Of a stretch of 64,000 nt of DNA, positions 18,479 through 26,590 are shown piece after piece. Source of the DNA: Winogradskyella ursingii (GTDB lineage Bacteria; Bacteroidota; Bacteroidia; Flavobacteriales; Flavobacteriaceae); NCBI RefSeq assembly GCF_013403975.1, contig NZ_JABFDH010000002.1, forward strand, positions 682,001 to 746,000, written 5' to 3'. Position numbers and translations under genes: made by a program. The notes below the pieces were generated by a model that saw nothing but the letters and a program-made list of their open reading frames with translations, made no database searches and was not told where the DNA came from. Every line of letters begins with the position of its first letter. Within the stretch, counting starts at the first letter, position 1.

Positions 18479-19396
18479 ATGATAACAAGCGTTTTTAAAA
18501 AATCAAAGCCCATTAACCTCGTTATCATTGTGATTTTTGTGGTTTTATTATTTGTCATCACAAATCACACCCCACTTTTTTCAAATTTTAATTCCGCATC
18601 AAAAGCAATTTTTAAGCTTGGTATCGTTTTGTTTATGGTGTTTCTTTTGGATTTTATTATTTCAAAGAATAACCTTACACAAAGAAACAGTTACAGCATC
18701 ATGGCTTTTGGCTTGCTGTTTGCCGTGTTTCCTAATGCATTAAATCATTCAGACATTCTAATGTCCAATTTGTTTATAATGTTTGCTCTAAGACGCATCA
18801 TTAGTCTTCATTCTCATATTAATGTTAAAAAGAAATTCTTTGATGCTGCTTTTTGGATAGCGTTCGCAACACTATTCTACTTTTGGGCGATGCTGTTTTT
18901 TGCCTTGGTGATTGTAGCCTTGATTTACCATTCTCAGAATGATGTAAAGAACACCATAATACCATTTGTGGCAATAGCTGCGGTAGGTGTTTTGTTAATG
19001 AGTTTCAATATTATTTTTTATGATGAATTTATTCAATCTTCAAATTTTGAACTATTGGCAAGTTTGGATTTTACGGCCTATAATAGTGCCGAAAACATTA
19101 TTAAACTTACAATTCTGTTTACGATGCTCGTTTGGATTATGGTTTATTACTTTAAAACCATGGGTGATAAAAACAAAAAGCTGAGACCTTCTTATTTTAT
19201 CATTGGTTGGGCTGCGGTAATTGCGGTTTTGGTCGCTATTATTGCGCCATTAAAAAATGGTAGTGAATTCCTATTTCTCTTTGCTCCTTTCTCGATAATT
19301 CTCACAAAGTATATTGAGATTATTAGCGAACGTTGGTTTAAGGAAGTGTTTGTAACCCTCTTAATTGTTGCTGCGGCCTTGAGCTTATTGCTGTAA
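18479..19396 (+). CDS. DUF6427-like polytopic membrane protein
   Basis: 305 aa with about 8-9 membrane helices in closely spaced pairs. There is no enzymatic motif that I can recognise. It resembles the Flavobacteriia DUF6427 family by size, position beside upp, and the repeated pattern of long hydrophobic helices. The function is unknown; the pairing with a small membrane protein on the opposite strand suggests an envelope role. Its last 12 nt overlap the convergent end of upp, so transcription of the two collides or is read through. Confidence 0.7.
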   Translation: MITSVFKKSKPINLVIIVIFVVLLFVITNHTPLFSNFNSASKAIFKLGIVLFMVFLLDFIISKNNLTQRNSYSIMAFGLLFAVFPNALNHSDILMSNLFIMFALRRIISLHSHINVKKKFFDAAFWIAFATLFYFWAMLFFALVIVALIYHSQNDVKNTIIPFVAIAAVGVLLMSFNIIFYDEFIQSSNFELLASLDFTAYNSAENIIKLTILFTMLVWIMVYYFKTMGDKNKKLRPSYFIIGWAAVIAVLVAIIAPLKNGSEFLFLFAPFSIILTKYIEIISERWFKEVFVTLLIVAAALSLLL

Positions 19397-20044
19397 CTTA
19401 TTGCCAAACGCTAAATCACCGGCATCGCCCAATCCTGGAATTATATAACCTTTGTCATTTAGTGTTTCGTCAATGGCCGCGATCCATAAATGGGCTTTTT
19501 TGCCGAAAGACCTACTTACATAATTCACACCTTCTTGAGCGCCAATAACGCTCACCAAATGAATTTCCTTTGGTGTACCAAAAGGCTTCAACGCCTCAAA
19601 AGTGGCCACCATAGATTGACCTGTGGCCAACATTGGATCCGCCAAAATTAAAGTCTTGCCTTCAAGATTAGGACAGGCCAAATATTCCACTACAATATCA
19701 AAGCTTTCCGGGTTGTGTTTGTGTTGTCTATATGCTGAAATAAATGCGTTGTCGGCGTCGTCAAAATAATTCAACAAACCGTTATGCAATGGTACACCAG
19801 CCCTTAAAATAGAACACAAAACGATATTGTTGTTATATAACGAAGTGTGTGAAATTCCAAGGGGTGTTTCGATTTTTTTAGATTCAAACTGAAGTGATTT
19901 GCTTAACTCATATCCTAAAACTTCGCCAATGCGTTCTATATTTCTTCTAAATCGCATGCGGTCATTTTGAATGTTAATGTTTCTTATTTCAGAAATAAAT
20001 GAATTAAGTATTGAAGGTGTTTCAGAAAGGTTATGAATTTGCAT
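19385..20044 (-). CDS. upp: Uracil phosphoribosyltransferase
   Basis: 219 aa. The type I phosphoribosyltransferase PRPP loop is DPMLATGQS at residues 136-144. CSILRAGVPLHNGL near 77-90 forms the family's uracil/PRPP site, and the C-terminal GDAGDLAFG motif is the usual uracil-recognition end of Upp. It salvages uracil plus PRPP to UMP in the cytoplasm. The ATG at 20044 faces the divergent DUF4254 gene across 70 nt. Length and motifs are all normal. Confidence 0.95.
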   Translation of the reverse strand: MQIHNLSETPSILNSFISEIRNINIQNDRMRFRRNIERIGEVLGYELSKSLQFESKKIETPLGISHTSLYNNNIVLCSILRAGVPLHNGLLNYFDDADNAFISAYRQHKHNPESFDIVVEYLACPNLEGKTLILADPMLATGQSMVATFEALKPFGTPKEIHLVSVIGAQEGVNYVSRSFGKKAHLWIAAIDETLNDKGYIIPGLGDAGDLAFGNKLQQ

Positions 20045-20058
20045 CGAATGGCTTTTAG

Positions 20059-20094
20059 TTGAATGCCTAAAGTTAATAATTCAAACTATATTTG
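20059..20094 (+). promoter_or_regulatory. Bacteroidota-type promoter for the DUF4254 gene
   Basis: TTG at 20059-20061 and an exact -7 box TATATTTG at 20087-20094, with a 20-nt leader to the ATG at 20115. Confidence 0.6.
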
Positions 20095-20114
20095 CAGTAT
20101 TAAACAAAAGACTC

Positions 20115-20723
20115 ATGTTTTCAGAAAAAGCCAACACCATTTTTCAAGATGCTATAAGCACATATAAAATATTAAATACGGTAGATCAGCCTTTTACAAA
20201 TAAGTACAATAAAAATGAAGATTTAATAGCACATTTGTTGTATCGAAAATGTTGGATTGATACTGTTCAATGGGCTTACGAAGATATTATTAGAGATCCA
20301 AATATAGATCCAGTTGCTGCATTAAAACTGAAACGAAAAATAGATGCTTCCAATCAAGACCGAACGGATACGGTAGAGTTTATTGACGGATATTTTTTGG
20401 ATAAATATAGTGACGTAAAGGTAAAACCGGACGCTAAAATCAACTCCGAAAGTCCAGCTTGGGCAATAGACAGGCTTTCAATTTTAGCATTAAAAATCTA
20501 TCACATGCATTTGGAAACCATAAGGGAAAATGCATCCGAAGCGCACAAAGCAACCTGTATTAAAAAGTTAAACGTGTTATTAGAGCAACGCAAGGATTTA
20601 AGCACAGCTATAGACGATTTGCTCAATGATATTGCGAATGGAGATAAGTACATGAAGGTTTACAAACAAATGAAAATGTACAATGACGATGAGCTGAATC
20701 CTGTTTTGCGTGGTGAAAAATAA
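20115..20723 (+). CDS. DUF4254-like protein
   Basis: 202 aa, soluble, mostly helical, no signal peptide. It resembles the DUF4254 family, which in Bacteroidota is usually encoded beside a glycosyltransferase family 9 gene. The NEDLIAHLLYRKCWIDTVQW segment near residues 35-54 and the DRTDTVEFID stretch near residue 84 look like the conserved core. No catalytic residues can be assigned. The GT9 gene follows after 49 nt that contain a palindromic repeat, so the two are probably co-transcribed. A role in LPS-core assembly is a context-based guess. Confidence 0.75.
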   Translation: MFSEKANTIFQDAISTYKILNTVDQPFTNKYNKNEDLIAHLLYRKCWIDTVQWAYEDIIRDPNIDPVAALKLKRKIDASNQDRTDTVEFIDGYFLDKYSDVKVKPDAKINSESPAWAIDRLSILALKIYHMHLETIRENASEAHKATCIKKLNVLLEQRKDLSTAIDDLLNDIANGDKYMKVYKQMKMYNDDELNPVLRGEK

Positions 20724-20725
20724 CA

Positions 20726-20758
20726 AGACCTTGCAGGTTTTAAAAACCTAGGAGGTCT
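20726..20758 (+). repeat. 33-nt palindromic intergenic repeat ahead of the GT9 gene
   Basis: An imperfect inverted repeat (AGACCTTGCAGGTTTT paired with AAAACCTAGGAGGTCT) in the DUF4254-GT9 gap. The right arm contains AGGAGGT, which ends 16 nt before the GT9 ATG. I recall this AGACCT...AGGTCT type as a recurrent intergenic palindrome in flavobacterial genomes; one copy is visible here. Confidence 0.65.
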
Positions 20759-20772
20759 ACATCCAATGCCCT

Positions 20773-21795
20773 ATGCCCAAACCAAAACACATACTGGTTA
20801 TTAGATTTTCCGCAATGGGAGATGTAGCTATGACAGTTCCAGTTTTAAGAGCATTAACCGAACAACATCCCGAATTAAAAATCACAGTCGTTACCAAACC
20901 ATTTTTCAAACCGATATTTCGGGATTTAAAAAATGTTGAGGTTTATACAGCTGACTTAAAAGAAAAACACAAAGGTATTTTAGGGCTTTACCAATTGTCT
21001 AAGGAATTAAAGAAGTTAAAATTCGATGCTGTCGCAGATCTACACAACGTCTTAAGAAGTAAAATTCTAAAGTTATTTTTTTCAGGCACGCAGGTTGTAC
21101 AAATAGATAAAGGTCGCGCTGAGAAAAAAGCACTCACTAGTGGTAAAAAATTTCAGCAATTAAAAACCACACATCAACGTTATGCCGATGTTTTTCAAAT
21201 TTTAGGTTGTTCTGTCAATTTATCTGAACCAACTTTTCCAAAACAAAAGCAACTTACACCAAATCTTACACAGTTCATTCAAAATCCTGAAAGAAAAACC
21301 ATCGGAATTGCGCCTTTTGCAGCCCACAAAAGCAAAATGTATCCATTACAACAAATGGAAGAAGTGATTAAAGATTTGTCAAAAAACTATAACGTAATCT
21401 TATTTGGTGGAGGACAAAATGAAGTAGATATTTTGAACAACTTTGAAGTGAAATTTGAAAGCGCCAATTCGGTTGCCGGCAAATTGAGCTTGGATGAAGA
21501 ACTGGATTTAATTTCAAATTTAGACATGATGCTTTCCATGGACTCTGGTAATGCTCATTTTGCTGCAATGCTTGGCATTAAAGTAATTACCATTTGGGGC
21601 GTGACACATCCTTTTGCAGGTTTTGCACCGTTTAACCAGCCACAGGATTATGCTCTATTAGCTGATAGAAATCAATATCCATTAATACCAACTTCTGTGT
21701 ATGGTAACAAATTTCCTGATGGCTATGAGGATGCGGCTGGTAGTATTCCTGTTGAGGAAATTGTGACTAAAATAAAAGCTGTGATTTTTTCTTAG
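20773..21795 (+). CDS. Glycosyltransferase family 9 (heptosyltransferase-like)
   Basis: 340 aa GT-B protein. The N-terminus has HILVIRFSAMGDVAMTVPVL (residues 6-25), the GT9 signature with the catalytic Asp of GD. The middle has VADLHNVLRSK near 88-98, and the C-terminal donor site reads MLSMDSGNAHFAAMLG near 253-268 followed by WGVTHP. GT9 enzymes add heptose or a related sugar to the lipid A inner core on the cytoplasmic face. The ATG at 20773 was chosen because the Rossmann-like core begins a few residues later. The convergent reductase gene ends 45 nt downstream. Confidence 0.9.
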   Translation: MPKPKHILVIRFSAMGDVAMTVPVLRALTEQHPELKITVVTKPFFKPIFRDLKNVEVYTADLKEKHKGILGLYQLSKELKKLKFDAVADLHNVLRSKILKLFFSGTQVVQIDKGRAEKKALTSGKKFQQLKTTHQRYADVFQILGCSVNLSEPTFPKQKQLTPNLTQFIQNPERKTIGIAPFAAHKSKMYPLQQMEEVIKDLSKNYNVILFGGGQNEVDILNNFEVKFESANSVAGKLSLDEELDLISNLDMMLSMDSGNAHFAAMLGIKVITIWGVTHPFAGFAPFNQPQDYALLADRNQYPLIPTSVYGNKFPDGYEDAAGSIPVEEIVTKIKAVIFS

Positions 21796-21840
21796 ATAAT
21801 AATCTAAAAGTCTAGCAATCCAAAAATCGAATAACCTTAG

Positions 21841-22899
21841 TTAAACATCATCATAATCCACAACAACTTTAGCCGAAGTGGGATGGGCTTGGCAAGTGAG
21901 TATCAATCCTTCGGCAACCTCTCCATCTGTTAAAATATTGTTCTGTCGCATTTTAGCTTCTCCTTCAGTAATCCTGGCAATACAGCTACTGCAAATACCA
22001 CCTTGGCAAGAATACGGTGCGTCTATATCTTGTTTCAAGGTCGCTTCTAATATGGATTGTTCTTGCGACATGTCAAACTCAAACTCCTCATCATCAACCA
22101 ATACTTTAATATTGGTTTGTCCAGAAGGTAATTCGGATTCAGAAACGCTTTCAGCTTCAACAGGAACCGAAAATAATTCAAAGAAAATGTGTTTTTCTTT
22201 AATGCTATTTTCAATAAGAACGTCTTTTACGGTGTTTATCATTTGCTCTGGACCGCACAGATAGAAACTATCAATCGTCACATCTTTATATTTGTTTTTA
22301 ACAATGAGATTGACGGTACTTTTTTCAATTCTGCCAAATAATGCATCTTCTTCACGTGTTTGGCTATATATAAAATGCGCATGAAAACGGTTGCCATAAA
22401 ACGCCTGCAACTCTACAATTTGATCAAAGAACATAGCATCTTGCAAAGATTTATTCCCATAAACTAAAATAAAATTACTGAAAGGTTCATCTTCCAAAAG
22501 TGTCTTGGCGATGCTTAATATTGGCGTAATTCCGCTACCTGCGGCAAAAGCGGCAACGGTTCTGGTTCTCTCTTGATTTGTTTCTAATACAAAACGACCG
22601 TTTGGTTCGGCAACGTCGATGGGATCACCAGCTTTTAATTGTTTGTTGGCGTAAACTGAAAACGTCCCTCCTTCAACTGCTTTCACTGCAACTGTAAGAT
22701 CACCACTATTTTTGGAAGAACAGATAGAGTAATCGCGTCTTACTTCTTCACCATCAATTTTGGTTTTTAAGGTGATGTACTGGCCAGCTTCAAAAGTATA
22801 TTTATCCTTTAAATTCTCTGGAATTTCAAAAGAAATAGCGACAGCATCTTTAGTGATTTTGTCTACTGATTTTATATTTAAGGTGTTGAATTGTGACAT
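21841..22899 (-). CDS. FAD/NAD(P) reductase with C-terminal 2Fe-2S ferredoxin domain (PaaE-like)
   Basis: 352 aa from the ATG at 22899; a TTG 18 nt upstream is a weaker start. The FAD-binding domain has RRDYSICSS near residue 53 and the NAD domain has AAGSGITPILSIAK near 111-124. A plant-type ferredoxin domain has cluster cysteines at C298, C303, C306 and C336 (C-x4-C-x2-C-x29-C). This FNR-plus-ferredoxin order matches the reductase of the phenylacetyl-CoA epoxidase and related oxygenase reductases. No other paa gene is nearby, so the partner oxygenase or desaturase is unknown. It likely passes NAD(P)H electrons to an encoded-elsewhere oxygenase. Confidence 0.88.
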   Translation of the reverse strand: MSQFNTLNIKSVDKITKDAVAISFEIPENLKDKYTFEAGQYITLKTKIDGEEVRRDYSICSSKNSGDLTVAVKAVEGGTFSVYANKQLKAGDPIDVAEPNGRFVLETNQERTRTVAAFAAGSGITPILSIAKTLLEDEPFSNFILVYGNKSLQDAMFFDQIVELQAFYGNRFHAHFIYSQTREEDALFGRIEKSTVNLIVKNKYKDVTIDSFYLCGPEQMINTVKDVLIENSIKEKHIFFELFSVPVEAESVSESELPSGQTNIKVLVDDEEFEFDMSQEQSILEATLKQDIDAPYSCQGGICSSCIARITEGEAKMRQNNILTDGEVAEGLILTCQAHPTSAKVVVDYDDV

Positions 22900-22995
22900 T
22901 GCAATATTTTTTGGCAAAAATAAGCAATCTTAAGACAGTCCTGCAAAGTTTTTAGAACCTAGTAGTTCTAGCAAGATAAAACAATACCTAAGAAA

Positions 22996-23024
22996 CTTAT
23001 ACATAAGAAAATGATGTATATTTG
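22996..23024 (+). promoter_or_regulatory. PadR promoter with overlapping palindromes (candidate operator)
   Basis: An exact -7 box TATATTTG is at 23017-23024, 7 nt before the ATG at 23032, which implies a near-leaderless transcript. Just upstream is CTTAT-AC-ATAAG (22996-23007). TATACAT at 22998-23004 is the inverse of ATGTATA at 23014-23020, which overlaps the -7 box. ATGT/ACAT half-sites are typical PadR targets, so autorepression is plausible. Confidence 0.5.
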
Positions 23025-23031
23025 TGTCACA

Positions 23032-23364
23032 ATGAGCAATTCAAAATTATACAAAGGAAGCTTGAACGTCATTATTTTAAAGTTGCTAAAGGAGCACGAT
23101 AAGATGTATGGTTACGAGATTACCCAAAAAGTAAAAGCGTTGACCAAGGGCGAACTCAACATTACTGAAGGGGCCCTTTATCCTGCGTTGCACAAAATGG
23201 AAGCTGAAGGGCTGTTGGATGTCGAGGTGAAAAAAGTAGATAATCGTTTAAGAAAATATTATAAACTCACAGAGACAGGAACAAAGGAAACAGTGAACAA
23301 ACTTGAAGAATTGGCTGAATACATAAAAACGATGCAGGCTTTGGTAAACCCTAAATTGGCTTAA
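23032..23364 (+). CDS. PadR-family transcriptional regulator
   Basis: 110 aa from the ATG at 23032. The upstream ATG at 23011 is rejected because the -7 box lies between the two. Winged-helix PadR signature: LKLLKEHDKMYGYEIT near residues 16-31, then NITEGALYPALHKMEAEGLL near 44-63 and NRLRKYYKLTETG near 71-83. A short C-terminal helix follows for dimerisation. PadR proteins are ligand- or stress-responsive repressors, often of adjacent transporter genes. The next three genes (a membrane protein, DUF5687 permease and ABC ATPase) form the expected target operon. Confidence 0.93.
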   Translation: MSNSKLYKGSLNVIILKLLKEHDKMYGYEITQKVKALTKGELNITEGALYPALHKMEAEGLLDVEVKKVDNRLRKYYKLTETGTKETVNKLEELAEYIKTMQALVNPKLA

Positions 23365-23375
23365 AATAATTGTAA

Positions 23376-24068
23376 ATGAAACTAACCAAATCGCAAATAA
23401 AATACCTCTACACCTTCACCCAAAAACACTATGTAGATTGGTACGATGTGCAAACCGAACTTGTAGACCATTTGGCTAATGGTATTGAAGCACAGTGGGA
23501 AGAAAATTCAGATTTGAGTTTTAACGAAGCCTTGGATGTCGAATTCAAAAAATTCGGTATTATGGGATTTGGTGATGTCATCGAAGAAAAAACAAAAGCA
23601 CTAAATAAGCGGTACAGAAAATTGGTTTGGAAGTATTTTTTAGACTATTTCAAGTTACCAAAAATCATGTTCACTTTATTTTTGGTCTATATTTATTATT
23701 TAAGTCTTAAAACCATCGAAAACACTTTGATTGTTGTGGTTCCAATATGTTTAGTTTTTTTGGTTGTACCTATCTGGTTTATGATTCAAAAGCAAAAACA
23801 AATTAAAAAGTTAAAAAGAGAAACTGGAAAAAAATGGTTGTTTGATAATATAGGCATGCAGCTTGGCGGATTAATTCACTTCTTCAATATAGGTATCTAT
23901 GCTTCTGTGATATTTGATTTGGATCGCACATTGCCCAACTTAATACTGTTCTTTATTTCAGCATTTCTTGTGCTGTTTGGTCTTACGCTATATATTTCTA
24001 TATTCATTGTATCACCAAAACTAAGAATGACTATGGCAAAACAACATCCAGAATATAAATTAGCTTAA
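23376..24068 (+). CDS. Membrane protein with HAAS-like N-terminal domain
   Basis: 230 aa. The first 70 residues are soluble and helical (LVDHLANGIEAQWEEN near 30-45, then KKFGIMGFGDVIEEK), resembling the HAAS/DUF1700-type domain that is often encoded next to PadR regulators. Four membrane helices follow between about residues 90 and 220. It lies 11 nt after the PadR gene, so co-transcription is near certain. A role in signalling to or modulating the ABC exporter downstream is inferred from context only. Confidence 0.65.
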   Translation: MKLTKSQIKYLYTFTQKHYVDWYDVQTELVDHLANGIEAQWEENSDLSFNEALDVEFKKFGIMGFGDVIEEKTKALNKRYRKLVWKYFLDYFKLPKIMFTLFLVYIYYLSLKTIENTLIVVVPICLVFLVVPIWFMIQKQKQIKKLKRETGKKWLFDNIGMQLGGLIHFFNIGIYASVIFDLDRTLPNLILFFISAFLVLFGLTLYISIFIVSPKLRMTMAKQHPEYKLA

Positions 24069-24084
24069 CAATTGTAACAATTGT
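24068..24084 (+). repeat. Two tandem 8-bp palindromes (ACAATTGT)
   Basis: ACAATTGT occurs at 24068-24075 and 24077-24084, overlapping the stop of the membrane-protein gene and lying 45 nt before the DUF5687 gene. It could be a weak hairpin or a tandem binding site inside the PadR operon. Confidence 0.4.
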
Positions 24085-24128
24085 ATTATAATAGCTACTT
24101 ATCTCATGCAAACTAACCAGCACCACTT

Positions 24129-25607
24129 ATGATAAAACATTTTCTCAATCTAGAATGGAAACAATACTTCCGTTCGTCTTATTGGCAGAAAAACATGGCG
24201 ATGAATATCTTATTGGTGTTTTTCGCTTTGTACTTTATAGTTATGTTCTTAGCGCTTGGCTTTGGCCTTTTGCCTATATTTAAAGAATTCTTTCCCGATC
24301 AAGACCCATTTATAGTTGCCAATAGCTACCTCTTCTTTTGGATAATAGCTGATCTTATGCTGCGCTTTTTTCTTCAGAAATTACCGGTTATGAGCGTTAA
24401 GCCTTTGCTTACATTACCGATAAAACGCTCAACTATTGTACACTATGTTTTAGGGAAATCGGCATTATCATTTTTTAATTTTTTACCCTTGTTTGCCATT
24501 ATACCTTTTAGTATCATGTTGATGCTGGATGGCTATGAGGTATCGATGGTACTCACATGGATGTTCACCTTAATTATTGTGGTGCTCATTATCAATTTTT
24601 TGAATTTTATAGTCGAAGCACTTTCGGCGGAAACCGAACTTTCTTTTTTACCATTGATTTTAGTTGTTGGTGCATTATATGCACTGGATTTTTTTAACGT
24701 GGTTTCAATGACGGATCTCATTGGCAATGCGATGCGAGGTGTTGCAAATAATCCAATTCTAATTTTGGTCCCTCTGTTAATTCTAGCGGCTTGTTATGTC
24801 TACAACTTTAAGATTTTAAGAGAAAAGCTGTTTTTAGACAGTTCGCTAAAATCTAAAGTGACCGAAGTCAAAGCAGCAGATATGTCATGGACGAAGCGTT
24901 TTGGTAATATTGCGCCGTTTATGCAACTGGACTTAAAACTCATTTGGAGAAACAAACGCACCAAGTCTTCCGTTTTTATTATGGTAATCGGCTTATTGTA
25001 TGGACTGTTCTTTTATCCGCAGCCGGTGTATAAAGATATGGTTTGGATGTTCCCGTTTATTGGCATCTTCGTCACAGGAATTTTTCTCATCAATTTCGGG
25101 CAATTCATTCCGGCTTGGGATAGTGGGTATTACAAGCTTTTAATGAGTCAGAATATTAAATACGAGCAATATTTGCGTTCAAAATTTATATTAATGGTGC
25201 TTAGCGTTGGTATCATGTTTTTGCTCAGTATTCCGTATGTGTATTTTGGTTGGAAAATATTGATAGCACATTTCGCTGCTGCCATTTATAACATTGGTGT
25301 CAACTCCCATGTTATACTTTATGGCGGATCTTTCAACAGAAAAAAAATAGATTTAAATCAACGAGCAGCTTTTAATTATCAAGGCACTGGAGCCGTCCAA
25401 TGGATCATTGGTCTGCCACTCATGATTTTGCCAATGCTCATTTTTGCTTTGGTCAATTGGCTCATAGGCTTTGAAGCAGGAATCGCTGTACTTATTGTGT
25501 TTGGAGTTGTAGGTATTGTGCTTCATAAAAAGTTAATGACCATGATTACCAAACGATACCTCGATGCCAAATACAAAATGATTGACGCCTTTAGCCAAGA
25601 TAGTTAA
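24129..25607 (+). CDS. DUF5687-like ABC transporter permease
   Basis: 492 aa with about 11-12 membrane helices and a central cytoplasmic stretch (KVTEVKAADMSWTKRFGNIA, about residues 243-262) separating two six-helix halves. It resembles the Bacteroidota DUF5687 permease family, which is regularly followed by an ABC ATPase. The arrangement DUF5687-ATPase here (20-nt gap) supports a heteromeric exporter of unknown substrate. The opening HFLNLEWKQYFRSSYWQKNM is the family-type start. Under likely PadR control. Confidence 0.8.
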   Translation: MIKHFLNLEWKQYFRSSYWQKNMAMNILLVFFALYFIVMFLALGFGLLPIFKEFFPDQDPFIVANSYLFFWIIADLMLRFFLQKLPVMSVKPLLTLPIKRSTIVHYVLGKSALSFFNFLPLFAIIPFSIMLMLDGYEVSMVLTWMFTLIIVVLIINFLNFIVEALSAETELSFLPLILVVGALYALDFFNVVSMTDLIGNAMRGVANNPILILVPLLILAACYVYNFKILREKLFLDSSLKSKVTEVKAADMSWTKRFGNIAPFMQLDLKLIWRNKRTKSSVFIMVIGLLYGLFFYPQPVYKDMVWMFPFIGIFVTGIFLINFGQFIPAWDSGYYKLLMSQNIKYEQYLRSKFILMVLSVGIMFLLSIPYVYFGWKILIAHFAAAIYNIGVNSHVILYGGSFNRKKIDLNQRAAFNYQGTGAVQWIIGLPLMILPMLIFALVNWLIGFEAGIAVLIVFGVVGIVLHKKLMTMITKRYLDAKYKMIDAFSQDS

Positions 25608-25627
25608 TAATACTAAGAATTTAAACG

Positions 25628-26350
25628 ATGATACATACACAAAACCTTTCAAAAGCATATAACGGAACTACGGTGCTTACCATAAACGAATTAAACATAC
25701 CAAAAGGTCAGAGTTTTGGTTTGGTCGGCAATAACGGAGCGGGAAAAACAACCTATTTCAGCCTATTGTTAGATCTAATAAAACCAACAACAGGAAACAT
25801 TACCAGTAACAGTATAGTGGTAGATGAAAGCGAAGATTGGAAGCCTTTCACTTCTTCTTTTATTGATGAAAGTTTCTTAATTGGCTACCTCACACCAGAA
25901 GAATACTTCTATTTTATCGGAGATTTGCGTGGCCAAAATAAAGCTGATGTGGATAATCTCACAGCTAAGTTTGAAGATTTCTTCAATGGTGAAATCATAG
26001 GAAAGAAAAAATACCTTCGTGACCTTAGTAAGGGTAATCAAAAGAAGGCTGGTATTGTGGCGGCACTCATCGGTAATCCTGAAGTGATTATTTTAGACGA
26101 ACCTTTTGCAAATTTGGACCCAACCACCCAAATTAGATTAAAACAGATCCTTAAAGATTTGGCCGAAAAGCAAGGTGTCACGGTTTTGGTATCTAGCCAC
26201 GACTTAATGCATGTCACCGATGTATGCGAGCGCATTGTGGTATTGGAAAAAGGTGAGGTCATCAAGGACTTGGAGACCAATCCAGCAACTTTAAAGGAGC
26301 TTGAAGCACATTTTGCGGGTTCTATGGCGGTTGCTCAGGAGGAAGAGTGA
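25628..26350 (+). CDS. ABC transporter ATP-binding protein
   Basis: 240 aa single nucleotide-binding domain. Walker A is GNNGAGKT at residues 34-41, the ABC signature is LSKGNQKKAG at 133-142 (a degenerate LSGGQ type), and Walker B is IILDEP at 154-159 with the catalytic glutamate. The switch histidine lies in SSHDLMH. The organisation matches the CcmA/DrrA-type exporter ATPases. It follows the DUF5687 permease by 20 nt and is the last gene of the operon; a strong terminator lies 48 nt after the stop. Confidence 0.93.
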   Translation: MIHTQNLSKAYNGTTVLTINELNIPKGQSFGLVGNNGAGKTTYFSLLLDLIKPTTGNITSNSIVVDESEDWKPFTSSFIDESFLIGYLTPEEYFYFIGDLRGQNKADVDNLTAKFEDFFNGEIIGKKKYLRDLSKGNQKKAGIVAALIGNPEVIILDEPFANLDPTTQIRLKQILKDLAEKQGVTVLVSSHDLMHVTDVCERIVVLEKGEVIKDLETNPATLKELEAHFAGSMAVAQEEE

Positions 26351-26397
26351 AAAACTTTTTCAATTATATAGTATTAGCATATGTAAAATAATTTCAA

Positions 26398-26430
26398 AAA
26401 GCCTGTAAACCCAAATTTACAGGCTTTCTT
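26398..26430 (+). terminator. Intrinsic terminator after the ABC operon
   Basis: Perfect 12-bp stem AAAGCCTGTAAA / TTTACAGGCTTT with a 6-nt loop (26410-26415), then a CTTCTT tail. Confidence 0.85.
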
Positions 26431-26590
26431 CTTTGCGCCTTAGCGACTCTGCGAGCTAACCATGAAGTCTGCAAATTCCAGAGAATATCCGCATCAAATA
26501 ATCCATAATTCAAAAAACTACGTATTTTTACCAAAGCGCATAATATATTTAACACATATTAGTTATCTATAAACCAAAGATTACCGACGT
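26431..26590 (+). other. Rest of the 240-nt gap before sprE
   Basis: After the terminator comes a stretch (26432-26455, TTTGCGCCTTAGCGACTCTG...) of the GCG-rich type that I recall as a dispersed intergenic motif in flavobacterial genomes. AT-rich DNA follows, presumably with the sprE promoter. No exact TAnnTTTG box is visible. No ORF. Confidence 0.4.

Noticed and set aside
23011..23031. Upstream ATG as the start of the PadR gene
   Set aside because: The exact -7 box (23017-23024) lies between this ATG and the one at 23032, and homologues begin MSNSK, so the downstream ATG is right.
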